This document shows positions 29,510-36,778 of a stretch of 64,000 nt of DNA, piece after piece (positions within the stretch are counted from its first letter, which is position 1; every line of letters begins with the position of its first letter). The stretch is from Dokdonella sp. (GTDB taxonomy: Bacteria > Pseudomonadota > Gammaproteobacteria > Xanthomonadales > Rhodanobacteraceae), in contig NZ_JAGIAG010000002.1 of assembly GCF_017744955.1 (NCBI RefSeq), positions 558,001-622,000 on the forward strand, read 5' to 3'. The position numbers were made by a program, and so were the translations under genes. The notes under the pieces are model-generated. The model searched no databases, was not told the origin of the DNA, and was given only the letters and a program-made list of their open reading frames with translations.

Positions 29510-30007
29510 TCAACGCGCGGATAGCTCAGCGAGCAGTTCGTCGAGCTGCCCGAACGTCTCGTGCATCGCTTCCTGCGCACCGGTGCCAGCCGCGTCGAGC
29601 GCTTCCTTCGTGGGATACAGCTCGCTCAGGACGAGCAGCGTCTTTCCATCGCGCTCGTCGAACGTCACGGTGGTGACGGATCCCGCGTCGCCGCTTTCCT
29701 CGTTCGTCCAGACGATGCGTTTGTCAGGTACCACTTCGAGATACTTGCCGAAGAACGCCATGGTGTTCGCAGGATCGTCGCCGAACACCAGGCGGTAGCT
29801 GCCGCCGGTGCGCACGTCCATCTCGCACGAGCGAAGTGTCATGCCCATGGAGCGGGGCACCCACCACTTCTTGAAAAGCTCCGGCTTGGACCATGCCTCA
29901 AACACGAGCCGCGCGGGCGCATCGAACGTCCGTGTGACGACGACTTCGCGCTCCGACTTCTTCTGCACCGTCGTGCGTTGGGATTCACTGTCGTTTCTTG
30001 CGACCAC
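29510..30007 (-). CDS. SRPBCC (AHSA1/START-like) domain protein
   Basis: The 165-residue product carries the AHSA1 signature: VVVTRTFDAPARLVFEAWSKPELFKKWW and the closing TFGQLDELLAEL. The fold is a small-molecule-binding helix-grip pocket; ligands of this subgroup are unknown. A GTG at 30007 is chosen as start because AGGAGAAGG stands just before it. The gene overlaps the end of the upstream ArsR gene by 23 bp, so the two are translationally coupled. ArsR-SRPBCC pairs are common and the SRPBCC protein is often the ArsR target. Confidence 0.85.
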   Translation of the reverse strand: MVARNDSESQRTTVQKKSEREVVVTRTFDAPARLVFEAWSKPELFKKWWVPRSMGMTLRSCEMDVRTGGSYRLVFGDDPANTMAFFGKYLEVVPDKRIVWTNEESGDAGSVTTVTFDERDGKTLLVLSELYPTKEALDAAGTGAQEAMHETFGQLDELLAELSAR

Positions 30008-30350
30008 GAGCCTTCTCCTGTCGTTTGAGTTCGTCGATGACACCGTCCAGCCCTTCGAAGCGCATGTCCCACATCTGGCGGTAACGCGCGATCCACGCCA
30101 TTTCCTCCTCGAGACGGCAGGGGCCGAGGCGGCACGTGCGCACGCGGCCAACCTTTTCGGTGGTCACGAGGCCGGCCAGCTCGAGCACGCCGACGTGCTT
30201 CTTCATTCCCGTGAGGGTCATTTCGAACTTGTCGGCGAGGTCGGTGATGGAGGCGTTGCCGCGAGCGAGCTGGTCGAGGACGCCACGGCGGGTAGCATCA
30301 GCGAGGGCGGCGAAGGAAGCGTTGAAGTGGGTTTGATTACACTGAACCAT
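29985..30350 (-). CDS. ArsR-family winged-helix repressor
   Basis: The 121-residue protein has an ArsR-type helix-turn-helix (FAALADATRRGVLDQLARG, then ITDLADKFEMTLTGMKKHVGVLELAGLV). It lacks the cysteine pair of metal-sensing ArsR, so it probably belongs to the non-metal group that pairs with SRPBCC proteins. The ATG at 30350 lies inside a perfect 20-bp palindrome and only 7 bases after a -10-like box. Autorepression and a leaderless mRNA are therefore likely. Confidence 0.88.
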   Translation of the reverse strand: MVQCNQTHFNASFAALADATRRGVLDQLARGNASITDLADKFEMTLTGMKKHVGVLELAGLVTTEKVGRVRTCRLGPCRLEEEMAWIARYRQMWDMRFEGLDGVIDELKRQEKARGRKKRQ

Positions 30351-30360
30351 ATGGTTCAGT
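30341..30360. promoter_or_regulatory. Perfect 20-bp palindrome over the ArsR start codon
   Basis: ACTGAACCATATGGTTCAGT is a perfect 20-bp palindrome spanning the start codon (30348-30350). It overlaps the expected transcription start and part of the -10 box. It is the best candidate operator for the ArsR repressor encoded from the same ATG. Confidence 0.75.
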
Positions 30361-30387
30361 ATGGAACGGCCGTGGACGGGGACGCAA
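30358..30387 (-). promoter_or_regulatory. Promoter of the ArsR-SRPBCC operon, probably leaderless
   Basis: On the minus strand, TTGCGT (30382-30387) and CATACT (30358-30363) are separated by 18 bp. The -10 box ends seven bases before the ATG, so transcription would begin at or next to the start codon. This fits a leaderless message with the operator over the start site. Confidence 0.5.
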
Positions 30388-30847
30388 GAGGTATTTCACC
30401 GCCGTCGGCGCATGCTGTTCGATGAATTGAAAAGAGCTTCGCCGATGGCTTGTATGGGCTGGACAAGCGATTGAGTCGTACATGTCGCGTCCTGAATCTC
30501 GGAATCGGCAGTGGCGCGGTGATCGCGATCGCCTGGGCCGGCAGCCGGTCGGCTTCACGGTGAAGTCATTGCAGCGGTTCCCGCTGTGGACTGGGACGAG
30601 CAGCGTCTCCTCTACTACGGCATGCCGCGCTTAGCCAAGCGGCTGGTTGAATCGAATGTATACGCCTGCGCGCTGATCAGGCGGCGGTCGCCCGGCGCTA
30701 ACCCAAGGTGTTTTAAGGGAGGGCAAAAGCAGAACCGGACTCGCGAAATCGCTCGCGAGAAACAGCGACCCGGTTTCGGAGAATGGCAGCGGGCAGGGCC
30801 GAGAAGAGTCCCGATCGCGATCGCGGAAATCGCCGGACGTCAGGCAT
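30388..30847. other. Region without a recognisable gene before the tRNA cluster
   Basis: About 460 bp. A plus-strand frame at 30586-30849 has no similarity I recognise, no ribosome-binding site, and runs into the tRNA terminator; I do not call it. A CTCGCG...CGCGAG inverted repeat lies near 30741-30761. Nothing else stands out. Confidence 0.5.
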
Positions 30848-30883
30848 AAAAAAACCGGTTTGGAGATCAACTCTCCAAACCGG
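30848..30883 (-). terminator. Intrinsic terminator of the tRNA operon
   Basis: Read on the minus strand, CCGGTTTGGAG pairs with CTCCAAACCGG over a 7-base loop (stem positions 30855-30865 and 30873-30883), followed by seven T residues (30848-30854). It is a textbook rho-independent terminator, 8 bp after the last tRNA. Confidence 0.93.
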
Positions 30884-30891
30884 CGCGTGTG

Positions 30892-30968
30892 TGGCGGAGC
30901 GGACGGGACTCGAACCCGCGACCTCCGGCGTGACAGGCCAGCATTCTAACCAGCTGAACTACCGCTCC
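30892..30968 (-). tRNA. tRNA-Asp (GTC)
   Basis: The 77-base gene reads GGAGCGGTAGTTCAGCTGG at its 5' end, has anticodon GTC in CCTGTCACG, a normal T arm (GGGTTCGAGTCC) and an encoded CCA. It closely matches E. coli tRNA-Asp. It is the last of three tRNAs read on the minus strand. Confidence 0.96.
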
Positions 30969-31080
30969 GCATTTTTCGCTTCCGTTCGGCGCATCCTGCG
31001 CTTCGCGGGGGCGGCGAGTGTAGTGCACTGCGCCGAACAAACCAAGCGGATCTTCCTGATCCGTTTCGCCCTTCACCTAA

Positions 31081-31156
31081 TGGCGTCCCCAAGGGGATTC
31101 GAACCCCTGTTACTGCCGTGAAAGGGCGGTGTCCTAGGCCTCTAGACGATGGGGAC
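31081..31156 (-). tRNA. tRNA-Glu (TTC)
   Basis: The 76-base gene starts GTCCCCATCGTCTAGAGGCC, has anticodon TTC in CCCTTTCACGG, T arm GGGGTTCGAATCCCC and encoded CCA. It matches bacterial tRNA-Glu almost base for base. It lies 112 bp upstream of tRNA-Asp. Confidence 0.96.
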
Positions 31157-31200
31157 GCTTAGGAAAACCGTACTGCGTGAAACTAGTGGAACTGAAACTT

Positions 31201-31276
<76 letters not shown>

Positions 31277-31315
31277 GGGAAAGACGCGGGAGAATAGTGA
31301 CCGCGCGGGCGTTCG

Positions 31316-32275
31316 TCAACTGTTCGGCGAACTTTTTCGCATGCGTCCGAACAGGCCGCGCTGCGACGCCCCGGTGACCGGCGCCGAGGCGCTGACTTCG
31401 ACGTGGCCGATCGCATGATAAGCGTTGACGAAGTCGGCGACATCGCCGACCGGCGCGCCGCTGCGGGCGGCGATGTCTTCGAGCGTGCCGGCTTCCTTGA
31501 GCATCGCGGTCGCGATGCGGAAATGCTTCGGGAATTCGCGCTCGCTCTGCGGCCAGCTGGCGAGCTTGAAGCGGGCGTCGGGATCGAAGCGTGCGTCGAG
31601 CTGGCCGCCGCCGCGCGTGAGGTGCGTCAGCCAGATCAGCCGCGCGTACGATTGCGCCGGCAGATTCGCCGCGGCGGCCTCGAATTCGTTCGCGGTCGGA
31701 TGGCGGACGTCGCCGTCGCCGAGCGTGCGCGAACACCAGGCGGCTACCGACTTGAGAGTGCCTTCGGCGCGCCAGCTGCGCGCGGCCGGGTCGAGCAGCA
31801 GCGTCGGCAATCCGTCCGCGACAAGGCAGATGTGTCGGCCGGCGTCCGCTCCTTCGAGCAGGGCCAGCAGCGAGGCGGGCGCCGTCGGCGTGGGCGGCGG
31901 CGCGGGCTGCGTGATCGCATATGGATCGACGTCGTCGATCGGCGCGGTTGCGGCCGCGCGGGCGCCGACCTGGTTCAGCAGTTCGACCAGCTCGGCGGCG
32001 ACGATCGGCTTGGACAGCCACAGCTCGTTCTTGTACGCCTCCGGTTGCGAGGTGCAGGCGGCGACGAGGCGGCCGTTGGCCTTCTCGCGCAACCAGTCCA
32101 TGTGGCCGTGCACGGACTCCGCGTCGACCAGCAGCAGATCGGCGCCGTTGCGCTCGGCCATGCGCCAGCGCGCGCTCAGCTGCGCGCGGTGCTCGTCGAG
32201 CAGCGCGGCGAGGCGCGCGTGGACCTGTTCATTGGCGCCGACGATGCAGATCGTGCGCGTTCCCGTGATGACCAT
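31316..32275 (-). CDS. Protein with receiver-like N-terminal domain, function unknown
   Basis: Residues 1-100 of this 319-residue protein look like a receiver domain: TICIVGANEQ at strand 1, Asp51 in DLLLVDAES at the usual phospho-acceptor place, and LSKP (Lys89-Pro90) at the conserved lysine. The acidic pair at the start is missing (Gly13-Ala14 instead), so it may be a pseudo-receiver. After a Pro-rich linker (about 125-140) comes a second region of unknown fold. Its last part (GTLEDIAARSGAPVGDVADFV) resembles a helix-turn-helix. Start 32275 has GGAG upstream. It lies between the tRNA cluster and an ABC exporter. I cannot name a family. Confidence 0.6.
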   Translation of the reverse strand: MVITGTRTICIVGANEQVHARLAALLDEHRAQLSARWRMAERNGADLLLVDAESVHGHMDWLREKANGRLVAACTSQPEAYKNELWLSKPIVAAELVELLNQVGARAAATAPIDDVDPYAITQPAPPPTPTAPASLLALLEGADAGRHICLVADGLPTLLLDPAARSWRAEGTLKSVAAWCSRTLGDGDVRHPTANEFEAAAANLPAQSYARLIWLTHLTRGGGQLDARFDPDARFKLASWPQSEREFPKHFRIATAMLKEAGTLEDIAARSGAPVGDVADFVNAYHAIGHVEVSASAPVTGASQRGLFGRMRKSSPNS

Positions 32276-32388
32276 CCCGGCTCCCTCTGTTCGACCGGAA
32301 GGTCGTGGAGCAAGGAATGTGCCGACGCCGATGCGGGCGCGAACGCCGAGAATCTGCCCGGCGCCGGCCGGAAAGCTGACGCCGGATG

Positions 32389-34179
32389 TCAGACTTGGAC
32401 AGCGGCTTCTTCGACCGCCGGCGTTTGTTCGCGTTGTTGCAAGTTCCACAAGTGTGCATAGCGGCCACGCTCGGCGAGCAGTTCCTCGTGCGTGCCGCGC
32501 TCGACCACGTGGCCGTGCTCGAGCACTAGGATCTGGTCGGCGTGGACGATGGTCGACAGCCGGTGCGCGATGATCAGGGTGGTGCGGTGCTCGGCGATCT
32601 CGGCCAGTTCGCTCTGGATGATCTTCTCGGTACGCGTGTCGAGCGCGCTGGTCGCCTCGTCGAAGACCAGGATGGCCGGATTCTTCAGCAGGGTGCGTGC
32701 GATCGCGACGCGCTGCTTCTCGCCGCCGGAGAGTTTCAGGCCGCGTTCGCCGACGGTGGTTTCGTAGCCTTGCGGCAGCGATTCGATGAACGCGTGCACG
32801 TGTGCGGCCCTGGCGGCGGTGATCACGTCCTCGCGGCTCGCGTCCGGGCGGCCGTAGGCGATGTTGTAGTAGATGGTGTCGTTGAACAGCACGGTGTCCT
32901 GCGGCACGATGCCGATCGCCGCGCGCAGGCTGTCCTGCCGCACCTCGCGGATGTCCTGGCCGTCGATCGTGATGCGGCCGCTGCCGACGTCGTAGAAGCG
33001 GAACAGCAGCCGCGCCAGGGTCGACTTGCCGGCGCCGGTGGTGCCGACCACCGCCAGCGTGTGGCCGGCGGGAATGCGGAAGTCGACGCCGCGCAGGATC
33101 GGTCGCGCCGGATCGTAGGAGAAATCGACCTGCTCGAAGCGCACTTCGCCGCCGCGCACGGCCAGCGGCGGCGCATCGGGCGCGTCCTCCACCTCGCGCG
33201 CCTCGGCGAGCAGGCCGAACATGCGCTCGATGTTGATCAGCGCCTGCTTGACCTGGCGGTAGACCATGCCGAGGTAGTTCAGTGGCACCGACAACTGCAG
33301 CAGGAACGCGTTGACCAGCACGAAGTCGCCGAGCGTCATGGTGCCGGCGACGACGCCGGCGGCGGCGCGCCACAGCAGCAAGGTCAGGCCGAGCGAGACG
33401 ATGCCGGCCTGGCCGACGTTGAGCACGGCCAGCGTCTTAAGGCTGCGAACGGTCGCTTCCTCGAGCTTGATCAGGCTCGCGTCGTAGCGCGCGAACTCGT
33501 GCCGCTCGTTGCCGAAGTACTTGACCGTCTCGTAGTTGAGCAGCGAGTCGACCGCGCGCTCGTTGGCCTCGGTGTCGGCGGTGTTCGCCGCGCGGTACCA
33601 GCGCATGCGCCACTCGGTGACGGTGAAGGTGAAGGCGATGTAGGCGACCAGCGTCGCCAGCGTGATCGCGGTGAACGTCCAGTCGAAGTGCGCGATCAGG
33701 ATGCCGCAGACCAGCGCGATTTCGAGCAGCGTCGGCAGGATCGTGTAGATGGTCCAGTCGAGCAGGTCCGAGGTCGCCGTCATGCCACGCTCGACGTCGC
33801 GCGCGACGCCGCCGGTGCGTCGATCGAGATGGAAGCGCAGGGAGAGCGAATGCAGGTGCTCGAACACGCGCAAGGTGATGTTGCGCGAGGTGCGCGCCAG
33901 CACGCGCGCGAACACGATCTGGCGCAGCTCCTGGAACAGCGAGGTCGACAGGCGCAGCGCGCCGTAGGCGAGCAGCAGGCCGAGCGGGATCAGGAGCGGA
34001 GAAGGCTTGAGATCGAGGTGGTCGATCAGGTCCTTCATGACCAGCGGCACGCCGACGTTGGCCAGCTTCGCCGCGACCAGCAACAGCAGGGCGACGCCGA
34101 CGCGGCGGCGATAACGCCACACCTCCGGCCAGAGGCGGCGCAGCACGGACAGCGTGGTGGCGGGAGGTGTCGTAGTCAT
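32389..34179 (-). CDS. Atm1/HMT1-type ABC transporter (fused permease and ATPase)
   Basis: The 596-residue half-transporter has six transmembrane helices (residues about 25-310) followed by an ATPase domain with Walker A GTTGAGKST, Q-loop GIVPQD, signature LSGGEKQR, Walker B ILVFDEATSALD and H-loop AHRL. NYETVKYFGNE in the membrane domain is characteristic of the Atm1/ABCB7/HMT1 group, which exports glutathione-linked sulphur or metal compounds. ATG at 34179 is preferred; an earlier TTG at 34212 is possible but gives a weak extension. It would act as a homodimer in the inner membrane. It is divergent from the DUF4399 gene. Confidence 0.88.
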   Translation of the reverse strand: MTTTPPATTLSVLRRLWPEVWRYRRRVGVALLLLVAAKLANVGVPLVMKDLIDHLDLKPSPLLIPLGLLLAYGALRLSTSLFQELRQIVFARVLARTSRNITLRVFEHLHSLSLRFHLDRRTGGVARDVERGMTATSDLLDWTIYTILPTLLEIALVCGILIAHFDWTFTAITLATLVAYIAFTFTVTEWRMRWYRAANTADTEANERAVDSLLNYETVKYFGNERHEFARYDASLIKLEEATVRSLKTLAVLNVGQAGIVSLGLTLLLWRAAAGVVAGTMTLGDFVLVNAFLLQLSVPLNYLGMVYRQVKQALINIERMFGLLAEAREVEDAPDAPPLAVRGGEVRFEQVDFSYDPARPILRGVDFRIPAGHTLAVVGTTGAGKSTLARLLFRFYDVGSGRITIDGQDIREVRQDSLRAAIGIVPQDTVLFNDTIYYNIAYGRPDASREDVITAARAAHVHAFIESLPQGYETTVGERGLKLSGGEKQRVAIARTLLKNPAILVFDEATSALDTRTEKIIQSELAEIAEHRTTLIIAHRLSTIVHADQILVLEHGHVVERGTHEELLAERGRYAHLWNLQQREQTPAVEEAAVQV

Positions 34180-34276
34180 GGACGGATCATGCAGATGCGG
34201 CCACCGCGGCAATTAACAATCCGCTCAGTGGCGGCGGCGCTATGATGCAGTCCCTTTCGTCGAACGGAGAAACCCC

Positions 34277-34750
34277 ATGCGTCCGATCCCGTTGATTGCC
34301 GCGGCCCTGCTGCTCGGCAGCGGTCTTGCGATGGCCGCCCAGGATGCCGGCCACCCGGCTTCGCACGCCGCTCCGGCCGGAACCGGCATCGCGCGCGAGA
34401 AGGCGCCGAGCGGCGCGAAGGTGTTCTTCGTCGAGCCGAAGGACGGCGCCACGGTCGGCCGCGAGGTCAAGGTCAAGTTCGGCGTCGAGGGCATCGCGAT
34501 CAAGCCGGCCGGCGACACCACGCCCGGGACGGGCCATCACCATCTGCTGATCGACGCCAAGGAACTGCCGCCGCTGGACATGCCGATCCCGGCCGATGCG
34601 ACGCACAAGCACTACGGCAAGGGCCAGACCGAGGACACGATCACGCTGGAGCCGGGCACGCACACGCTGCAGCTCGATTTCGGCGATACCAGACACGTGC
34701 AGTTCGATCCGCCGATCGTATCGGAGAAGATCACGATTCACGTGAAGTGA
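34277..34750 (+). CDS. DUF4399 periplasmic protein
   Basis: The 157-residue product has a signal peptide (MRPIPLIAAALLLGSGLAMA) and the DUF4399 hallmark: VFFVEPKDGATV, then GHHHLLIDAKELP and KHYGKGQTEDTITLEPGTHTLQL. The histidine cluster suggests metal binding but no function is established. ATG at 34277 has GGAGAAACCCC upstream. A TATGAT box lies at 34241-34246. A purine-rich tract follows the stop. Confidence 0.85.
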   Translation: MRPIPLIAAALLLGSGLAMAAQDAGHPASHAAPAGTGIAREKAPSGAKVFFVEPKDGATVGREVKVKFGVEGIAIKPAGDTTPGTGHHHLLIDAKELPPLDMPIPADATHKHYGKGQTEDTITLEPGTHTLQLDFGDTRHVQFDPPIVSEKITIHVK

Positions 34751-34885
34751 GGAAGTGAGGAACGAGAAACGAGGAATGAGAAACGAGGAACGAGGAACGA
34801 GGAACGAACAAGCAGGACAGTACGCTGCCTCTCTCGTTTCTCACTCCTATCCCTTCTCGCTTCTCGTTCCTCGCTTCTCATTCCT
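34751..34885. repeat. Purine-rich and pyrimidine-rich arms forming a long imperfect hairpin
   Basis: A plus-strand run of GAGGAACGA/GAGAAACGA units (34751-34808) faces a complementary run of CTCGTTTCTC/CTCGTTCCTC units (34833-34885), separated by about 25 bp. The two arms can pair imperfectly over some 50 bp and sit between two convergent genes, so they may act as a two-way terminator. The all-purine strand could also form triplex DNA. Confidence 0.7.
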
Positions 34886-34894
34886 CGCACCGCC

Positions 34895-36694
34895 TCATTC
34901 GATCGGCTGCTCCAGCATCAACTGGCGCGCGTAGCGCACCGGCGGCGAGCCGAACGACAGCACGGTGTCGTTGTAACGACGCAGCGCGAACGTGTCGCCC
35001 CAGCGCTTCTGCGTCTCCGCGCGCAGGTCCAGGTGTTCCTGCCAGCCGACGAAGTAGGTCGGCAGCTGCGCCGAGGTCAGCTGCGCGCGTACCCACTTGC
35101 CGGCCGCTTCGCGCTCCTCCTGGAAGGTCTGCACCGTCATCAGGCGCATCGCCTGCTCGCGCGTCATGCCGTCGACGTGGATGGCCTGGTCGAGCAGGGC
35201 ATTGGCGATCGCGCGCAGATCCCACTTCAGATGCACCAGGCGATAGAGCGGGTCGCCGTCGAGATAGCCCTCGTCGGCCATGACCTTCTCGGCGAACATC
35301 GCCCAGCCCTCGATGAAGGCGCCGGACGACAGCACCGCGCGCAGCACCGACGGATACTTGTTGGAATGCCACAGCTGCAGATAGTGGCCCGGCATCGCCT
35401 CGTGGATGGTCAGCTCCTCGATCGAGCGCGTGTTGTATTCGCGCAGGAAGGAGTCGACCTGTTTCTTCGTCCAGTCGTTCGGGATCGGCGATACCGCGTA
35501 GAAGGTGTCGAGGTTCTTGTCGAGCGGGCCCGGCGAGTCGCAGTAGGCGAGGGCGACGCCGCGCTGGAACTCCGGCATCGGGATGATCTTCAGCGGCGCG
35601 TCGGGCATGCCGACGATGTTCTTCGCGCGCACGAATTCGCTGGCGCTGGCGAGCGCAGCCTCGGCGGTGGCGATGACCTGGTCGCGCTTCGGGCGCTCGG
35701 CATAGGCCAGCTCGAGCGCGGCCTGGATCGCCTTCTGCTGCTGCGCTTCGGTCGGTTTCTCCGGCGTCGGCGGCGCCTTGCGCTTGCCGGCCAGCACCTG
35801 GCGTGCGATGCCGTACATCTCCTCGCGCGTGCTCTTCAGCGCGGCCTCGGCGCGCTGGCGGATGTCCTGGCGCGTCAACGGCGAGTTCAGCGCGAAGGCG
35901 AGCTTGGCGTCGTAGCGTTCCGCGCCGATGCGGAAATCGCCCTTCGCGTTCGGCACCAGCTCGCGGTCGATCCAGGTCTGGTTCTGCTCGACCGCGTGGC
36001 GCAGGCCGGCGATCGCCGCTTCCAGCCGCTGCCGATCCGCCTCGGGCAGTTCCTTCGCATGCGGCACGATCAGGCCGTCGACCAGGCTGAGCACGCCCTT
36101 GTTCTGCTTCGACACGGTGTCGGCGTGGATCTTCGGCACGCGCGCCGGGTCGAGGTTGGCGTGCATCTGCGTGAACAGGTCGGGCAGCTTTTCCATGCGC
36201 GCCGTGGCCGAGCGCAGGCGCTCGGGCAGCGGCGCGAAGTCGCGCGCCATCAGGCTGTACAGCGCGCCGCCGGCGAGCTGGCTGTAGACCAGCGGATCCC
36301 AGGCCCAGCTCTGCAGCGTCTCGACGTTCCAGATGTCCGAGCGCAGCTGGTTGCGCAGGATGCTGTAGTCGACCTGGTTCTCGCGCGTGAGCTTGCTGCG
36401 GTCGATCTTCTCCAGCTCGGCGAGCATGCCGCGCGAGAATTCCAGGCCGCGGCGGCGGCCGGCTTCGCTGAGGTCGTCGAGTTCACCGTCGTAGCGGTGC
36501 TCGCCGATCTGCGTCGCGCCGACCGGGGAGAGCTTGAAATAGCCGTCGAGCCAGCGCCGCGAGAGATCGGCGAAATGCTCGTCGGCATTGGACATCAGCG
36601 GCGGATCGGAGATGGCCTCGGCCTTCTGCGGCGGCGAGGAACTGCAGGCCACCAGCAGGGCGCAAAGAGACAACAGGCGTAGCAGACGCGACAT
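34895..36694 (-). CDS. DUF885 family lipoprotein (putative metallopeptidase)
   Basis: The 599-residue product starts with a lipoprotein signal (LLSLCALLVAC, lipobox LVAC). It belongs to DUF885, with the HEAMPGHYLQL motif and a downstream EGWAMFAEKV glutamate, the arrangement of a zinc peptidase active site. No substrate is known for this family. ATG at 36694 has GGAG eight bases upstream. It is preceded by the CpdB-like gene on the same strand, 84 bp away, so the two may be co-transcribed. Confidence 0.85.
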   Translation of the reverse strand: MSRLLRLLSLCALLVACSSSPPQKAEAISDPPLMSNADEHFADLSRRWLDGYFKLSPVGATQIGEHRYDGELDDLSEAGRRRGLEFSRGMLAELEKIDRSKLTRENQVDYSILRNQLRSDIWNVETLQSWAWDPLVYSQLAGGALYSLMARDFAPLPERLRSATARMEKLPDLFTQMHANLDPARVPKIHADTVSKQNKGVLSLVDGLIVPHAKELPEADRQRLEAAIAGLRHAVEQNQTWIDRELVPNAKGDFRIGAERYDAKLAFALNSPLTRQDIRQRAEAALKSTREEMYGIARQVLAGKRKAPPTPEKPTEAQQQKAIQAALELAYAERPKRDQVIATAEAALASASEFVRAKNIVGMPDAPLKIIPMPEFQRGVALAYCDSPGPLDKNLDTFYAVSPIPNDWTKKQVDSFLREYNTRSIEELTIHEAMPGHYLQLWHSNKYPSVLRAVLSSGAFIEGWAMFAEKVMADEGYLDGDPLYRLVHLKWDLRAIANALLDQAIHVDGMTREQAMRLMTVQTFQEEREAAGKWVRAQLTSAQLPTYFVGWQEHLDLRAETQKRWGDTFALRRYNDTVLSFGSPPVRYARQLMLEQPIE

Positions 36695-36778
36695 CGACGA
36701 TCTCCGCAGCGCGGCGCGAACGGCCGCGCGCGGACTTTAGCTCAGCCCCCGCAGGACTTGCATGCCGCGCCGCAAAGC

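Noticed and set aside
30586-30849. Possible small gene before the tRNA cluster
   Set aside because: No ribosome-binding site, no recognisable motif, overlaps the tRNA terminator.
34180-34212. Upstream TTG start of the Atm1-type exporter
   Set aside because: The extension (PRWPHLHDPS) adds no family sequence, and ATG at 34179 fits the known N-terminus.
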